A stretch of DNA of 19,600 nt. It comes from an uncultured Persicitalea sp. (GTDB lineage: Bacteria; Bacteroidota; Bacteroidia; Cytophagales; Spirosomataceae). Of the stretch, positions 15,927 to 19,600 are shown piece by piece. A program made the translations under genes and the position numbers. Position 1 is the stretch's first letter. Each line of letters starts with the position of its first letter. The stretch lies in NCBI GenBank assembly GCA_950075905.1, contig CATMVR010000012.1:1-19600 (forward strand), given 5' to 3'. The notes below the pieces were generated by a model. The model saw nothing but the letters and a program-made list of their open reading frames with translations. It had not been told where the DNA came from and searched no databases.

Positions 15927-16832
15927 TTAGGCAGCAAACACCCGGTCCATGCGTTGGCTCACATCGGCCAGGCGGGCGCGGTCGCCACCACTCACCTCGG
16001 CCGAAGCCCAGCCCGAGTAACCAATTTTGGCCAGGGCCTTATTGACCTCGGGCCAGTTGCAGTCGCCCTCCATGATTTCTACGTTGAAACCCTTCCAGAT
16101 ACCCTCGTCAGACTGTTTTTTACGGCTGTACTCTTTAATATCAAGTTTCATGATACGCTTGTCGAGTACTTCGATCCAGTGCTCGGGCCAGCCGTAGCGT
16201 ACCACATTGCCGACGTCGAAGTACCAGCCCACCAGCGGGTGGTTGATCTCATCCACGTAGCGGGCGGCTTCCAGGGGGCTCAGCAGAAAATTGTTCCAGA
16301 CATTTTCGAGAGCTATTTTGATCCCCGTTTTTTCGACTGTGGGTATAAGCTTCCGGATTTCGGCCTGCGAGCGCTCGTAGGCATCCTTATAGCTCACCTT
16401 GTCATTGACCACCCCCGGCACGAGCAGCACGGTAGTGCCGCCGTACATCTTGCAGTCATTCAGGGCGGTTTTCATAGACTCCACGCAAGTGGCCCGCACT
16501 TTCGGGTCGGGGTCCGACATAGGAGATTTCCAATGCACCGAATTGACCACCCCGGGAAGTTCCAGGCCGGTTTTGTCGCGTGCGGCCAAAATTTCCTTGT
16601 GGTCGAGGGTATGGGGTGAATCCAGCTCCACCCCGTCGTAGCCCAGCTCTTTCAGCATTTTGAATTTATCCATGATGGACATATCTCCCTTCACCATGCC
16701 CCATTTCAGGCTTTTCCTGACCATAGGCCGGGCCGGGGTAGCAGTGGTTGGCACATTGGCCCAGAGGGGGTCCGTTACACCCAGCGCAGTGGCTGCCAGG
16801 GCGGTATTTCTCAGAAACTCTCTACGTTGCAT
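15927..16832 (-). CDS. Tat-exported sugar phosphate isomerase/epimerase-like TIM-barrel protein
   Basis: 301 residues from the ATG at 16832. The leader has a clear Tat motif (Q-R-R-E-F-L-R, residues 2-8) and a hydrophobic stretch ending near A-N-V, so the folded protein goes to the periplasm. The mature part is a xylose-isomerase-like TIM barrel. Likely metal ligands are Glu176 (A-L-E-N-V-W-N-N), Asp206 (Y-F-D-V-G-N-V) and Glu279 (A-S-A-E-V-S); the strand that often carries His reads K-L-D-I-K-E-Y, with Asp231 in that place. It starts 5 nt after the stop of the Gfo/Idh/MocA gene, so the two form an operon and probably act on the same sugar. It is only distantly similar to the other TIM-barrel protein here. 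Substrate unknown; epimerase, isomerase or 3-keto-sugar lyase activity are all possible. Confidence 0.9.
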   Translation of the reverse strand: MQRREFLRNTALAATALGVTDPLWANVPTTATPARPMVRKSLKWGMVKGDMSIMDKFKMLKELGYDGVELDSPHTLDHKEILAARDKTGLELPGVVNSVHWKSPMSDPDPKVRATCVESMKTALNDCKMYGGTTVLLVPGVVNDKVSYKDAYERSQAEIRKLIPTVEKTGIKIALENVWNNFLLSPLEAARYVDEINHPLVGWYFDVGNVVRYGWPEHWIEVLDKRIMKLDIKEYSRKKQSDEGIWKGFNVEIMEGDCNWPEVNKALAKIGYSGWASAEVSGGDRARLADVSQRMDRVFAA

Positions 16833-16837
16833 ACCGG

Positions 16838-18121
16838 TCAGCTGAAAGGTGTAAAACCTGGCTTAGCCACAACGACTTCTGGCGGGGTAGATTTGAAGTC
16901 GAACGAATCCGGAGCCAAATCTTCGGTTGAGTTCATCGCATCCTCCCAGGTAATCTTCTTGCCCGTATACGCTGCCATACGGCCCATGATGGCCAGCATG
17001 GTGCTTTGTGACATCCATTCGCCATTGTTGATAGGCTTGCTATTCCGGATAGAGGCGAACAGTTCGTCGTGTTCCGTTTGGTACATGTCGTTTTGCTTAC
17101 CGGTGTATTTCCAGGGATTAGCGCCTTCAATGGCGTGCACATTGCGCGAGCAGTCAACCATCGCCTTGCCTTTGGTACCAAAGCTCTCTACGGCGTAGCT
17201 GCGCTCGGTGTTGATTTGCTGCCGCGACATATGGAAGCCCTTTACCCCATTGGGATATTCGTAGGTAATGGCAAAATGGTCAAAAATATTTCCGAACAGA
17301 GGGTCTACCCGTACCTGACGGCCACCGGTACCTACCGCGCTGATGGGCAGCACGTCGCCCAGCGCCCACGACATCATGTCGATGCTATGCACGGCCTGTT
17401 CCACGATGTGGTCGCCCGCCAGCCAGGTGTAGTAGGTCCAGTTGCGGAGTACATATTCCATGTCGGTCCAGCCAGGCTGCCGCGGAAACGACCAGAGGTT
17501 TTCGGTATTGTAGGTATTGTAAATGGCCATTACGTCGCCAATAGATCCATCCAGAATCTTACCAAAGGCGGCCCGCTTGGGTTCGTGAAAGCGCCAGCAC
17601 AGGCCCGATACCAGCGAAAGGTTCTTTTCTTTGGCCAGCTTGGCGGCTTCCAGTACTTTTTTCAGACCAGGCGTATCAACGGCCACGGGCTTCTCGCAAA
17701 AAACGTGCTTGCCGGCATTGATGGCGGCGGTCAGGTGCTCAGGACGGAAATGGGGCGGGGTAGTCAGGATCACCACATCCACACCCGAATCAATAACTTT
17801 CTGATAGGCATCAAAACCAACAAATTTATGGCCTTCATCTACCTTTACCTTGCTTCCGACGGCCTTGGTGAGGGCTTCCAGAGACATATCGAGGCGATCT
17901 TTAAATATATCGCCCATCGCGTGCAGTACAACATTTGGGTCAGCGTTCAGGGCTTGCTTGGCGGCTCCTGAGCCCCGTCCTCCACAGCCAATCAGGCCTA
18001 CTTTCAGGGTTTCGCTATTGACACCGGCAAAGGCACGGTTGGAGGTAATAATGGCCGGGAATGCACCGCCCGCCAGGGCTACGCCGGCTAGTTTTAGCAC
18101 ATCTCTGCGTGAAGTAGTCAT
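16838..18121 (-). CDS. Tat-exported Gfo/Idh/MocA family oxidoreductase
   Basis: 427 residues from the ATG at 18121. The leader has a textbook Tat motif (S-R-R-D-V-L-K, residues 4-10) and a hydrophobic segment to about residue 32. The Rossmann fold begins with V-G-L-I-G-C-G-G-R-G (41-50), and the family motif C-E-K-P-V is at 142-146. G-D-H-I-V-E-Q-A-V-H (236-245) probably belongs to the active site. The family uses tightly bound NAD(P) to oxidise or reduce sugars; Tat export allows the protein to fold with its cofactor before leaving the cytoplasm. The adjacent Tat-exported TIM-barrel protein suggests a joint pathway, for example oxidation at C3 of a glycoside followed by elimination or isomerisation. 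This is inference from context; no substrate can be named. Confidence 0.93.
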   Translation of the reverse strand: MTTSRRDVLKLAGVALAGGAFPAIITSNRAFAGVNSETLKVGLIGCGGRGSGAAKQALNADPNVVLHAMGDIFKDRLDMSLEALTKAVGSKVKVDEGHKFVGFDAYQKVIDSGVDVVILTTPPHFRPEHLTAAINAGKHVFCEKPVAVDTPGLKKVLEAAKLAKEKNLSLVSGLCWRFHEPKRAAFGKILDGSIGDVMAIYNTYNTENLWSFPRQPGWTDMEYVLRNWTYYTWLAGDHIVEQAVHSIDMMSWALGDVLPISAVGTGGRQVRVDPLFGNIFDHFAITYEYPNGVKGFHMSRQQINTERSYAVESFGTKGKAMVDCSRNVHAIEGANPWKYTGKQNDMYQTEHDELFASIRNSKPINNGEWMSQSTMLAIMGRMAAYTGKKITWEDAMNSTEDLAPDSFDFKSTPPEVVVAKPGFTPFS

Positions 18122-18353
18122 GAAGATAATTGTTAGGAATAAAACATCAAAAAGGTTGGGGTGCCGGCAGGTCTTGTCCGGTACGACTTGTCAAATATGC
18201 TACTTATTTTTAATTTATTTTAATAATAAAGCATTCTTTTCGTCATCTGCCCACGATGGGCCAGAAAGAATCCAGACCTTTGGCAACTAACAAAACACTA
18301 AGGTCTTATCTTAAGTTTAGCTAAGGTGAGCCTTCTCATTTCTGGCTAGTACT
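18122..18353. promoter_or_regulatory. Divergent intergenic region
   Basis: 232 bp between the Gfo/Idh/MocA gene (minus) and the secreted-protein gene (plus). It should hold both promoters, but no exact TAnnTTTG is present; the nearest on the plus strand is TAAGTTTA about 40 nt before the ATG at 18354. An imperfect hairpin (GTGCCGG and CCGGTAC, 18161-18184) lies in the probable leader of the oxidoreductase gene. Confidence 0.4.
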
Positions 18354-19600
18354 ATGAAAAGCAGTAGGATAGTATTTTCTAAGGTAATTCAGGCAGTATT
18401 TTTCTGTTTTTTAGTTACCCAGGTGTGGGCCCAATGCCCGGCCTCCCTGGCGCTGCCCGGCGAGTACGCCGAGGGACAGGCCTCCCTGACGCTCAGTGGC
18501 TGCCTGCCCCTCAATGTAGTTATGAAAAATGATATTCCCGGTGCTACCGCTACCCGTACGCTTTTTGACTACCGGGGAGGTGCGCTTGCGCCGGGGAGCT
18601 TATCGCCAGACAATGTACATGTGTACAATCAGCCGGGGGTATATACGGTAGTGCAGGTGTCAGAAACGGCGGATAAAAAGTGGGTAACCTGCCGTACAGT
18701 GGAAGTGCTGGATACCCTTGCTCCTGTGGTGAAGGCCATTCCGTGCGCGGAGGGGGGCGTGCAACTCATCTTTGAGCAAACGCAGCCTACCCCGTACCCA
18801 ACCTATCAGATCGACTGGGGCGATACGGAAACAAAGGGCTACACCGGCTTTGGGAACAAAATTGGCTATAAGTACGATTCGGCCAGTACCTACACCATTC
18901 GGGTTCGGGGGGTACATACGCCGGGACAGTGCCGCGGGGCCATCCGGCAGCTTACCATCGCGCTACCCAAAACGATGGACCCACCCGCGATCACCGAGGC
19001 CAGGGCTATGTCGGCCGAGGAGCTGCTGCTTACCTTTGAGAACCCCCTGAAAGCCGATCTGATATTGGTAAAGGGGACACCCGGAGGCGTATTTGAGACA
19101 ATCGGAATGCCGGTAGCCAGTACGGCAACGTCGGTTGTTACCTCCGTAGAGCTCTCCGGAAACGCCTGTTTTCGGCTTCAGCCGGCCGATACGTGTTTGG
19201 CTCCCCTGCGCTCGCCTCCGGTATGTGCGGCCGCATTTGCGTTGGAGGGGCGGCCCGATCAGAACCGACTCTCCTGGCAAATCCCCGCCAGTCCACCGGG
19301 TATGACGGCAGTTATCTACAAAGACGAGGTACCCTGGAAAGAGGTCACAGCCCTGGGGGCTACGGCTTCCATTGTCGATCAGGAGTTTCTCTGTGGCAAT
19401 GAGGTATGTTACCAGCTGGTGGTTCGGCACGATCGGTTTACTTATTACGGACTAGCCCGCTGCCATCAGGTACCCGAGGAAGACTGCGTGGTGCGCCCGC
19501 CCCTTTATATGCCAGATGCTTTTTCGCCCAATGGCGACGGCATCAACGACCTTTTTCAGGCGCTGGGGGTACGTTCCTCCGACTATGAGCTACGAATATT
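18354..19600 (+). CDS. Secreted protein with PKD-like region and gliding-motility C-terminal (type B T9SS) domain, 3' end beyond window
   Basis: The frame is open from the ATG at 18354 to the right edge, 415 codons without a stop. A signal peptide is clear (M-K-S-S-R-I-V-F, hydrophobic V-F-F-C-F-L-V, cleavage probably after V-W-A). A PKD-like stretch is visible near residues 150-180 (I-D-W-G-D-T-E, then Y-K-Y-D-S-A-S-T-Y-T-I-R-V). Close to the edge the sequence reads Y-M-P-D-A-F-S-P-N-G-D-G-I-N-D-L-F (about 386-402), the start of the CHU_C/gliding-motility C-terminal domain used for type B sorting by the type IX secretion system. That domain is about 80-90 residues, so the stop should lie within some 250 bp of the edge. 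The middle part, with many Cys, has no recognised enzyme domain; a surface or adhesive role is a guess. Confidence 0.88.
   Translation, partial: MKSSRIVFSKVIQAVFFCFLVTQVWAQCPASLALPGEYAEGQASLTLSGCLPLNVVMKNDIPGATATRTLFDYRGGALAPGSLSPDNVHVYNQPGVYTVVQVSETADKKWVTCRTVEVLDTLAPVVKAIPCAEGGVQLIFEQTQPTPYPTYQIDWGDTETKGYTGFGNKIGYKYDSASTYTIRVRGVHTPGQCRGAIRQLTIALPKTMDPPAITEARAMSAEELLLTFENPLKADLILVKGTPGGVFETIGMPVASTATSVVTSVELSGNACFRLQPADTCLAPLRSPPVCAAAFALEGRPDQNRLSWQIPASPPGMTAVIYKDEVPWKEVTALGATASIVDQEFLCGNEVCYQLVVRHDRFTYYGLARCHQVPEEDCVVRPPLYMPDAFSPNGDGINDLFQALGVRSSDYELRI

Overview
The window looks like a chromosomal piece of a Bacteroidota bacterium, most likely of the order Cytophagales (Spirosoma/Dyadobacter-like). 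The basis is a SusC/SusD pair with an ECF sigma factor and a FecR-type anti-sigma, a gliding-motility-type (T9SS) secreted protein, a Bacteroidota-style promoter (TAnnTTTG) before mutS, and many Tat-exported enzymes with RRxFL leaders. No tRNA, rRNA, CRISPR array or prophage was seen.

Region A (1-10941, all on the minus strand). In transcription order: an ECF sigma factor (10941-10360), a FecR-type anti-sigma (10180-9134), a SusC-type TonB-dependent receptor with an N-terminal STN signalling domain (8919-5497), a SusD lipoprotein (5483-3987), a hairpin terminator, a membrane-anchored protein with two CxxCH haem motifs and the PSCyt1/DUF1549/DUF1553 architecture (3777-1429), and a DUF1501 Tat lipoprotein (1418 to beyond the left edge). 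The sigma, FecR and STN-SusC genes form a plausible surface-to-transcription signalling chain controlling uptake of an unknown glycan or similar nutrient. The DUF1553/DUF1501 pair is a second unit whose substrate is unknown.

Region B (10942-14861). A non-coding stretch with a good promoter leads into mutS on the plus strand, apparently with a TTG start. Between mutS and the next, convergent gene sits an 829-bp cassette made of a REP-associated tyrosine transposase (RAYT) gene with a pair of inverted REP-like palindromes on each side. It begins 6 nt after the mutS stop and ends 1 nt before the stop of the convergent gene.

Region C (14859-18121, minus strand). A Tat-exported Gfo/Idh/MocA oxidoreductase is followed 5 nt later by a Tat-exported TIM-barrel isomerase/epimerase-like protein. 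After a 190-bp gap with three hairpins comes a second exported TIM-barrel protein. Together they suggest periplasmic redox and isomerase or lyase chemistry on a sugar.

Region D (18122-19600). A divergent intergenic region precedes a plus-strand secreted protein with a PKD-like part and the start of a type B T9SS sorting domain, cut by the window edge.

The best candidates for something new are the RAYT/REP cassette with its start codon fused to a REP, the SusCD-adjacent dihaem DUF1553/DUF1501 pair, and the exported Gfo/Idh plus TIM-barrel set.
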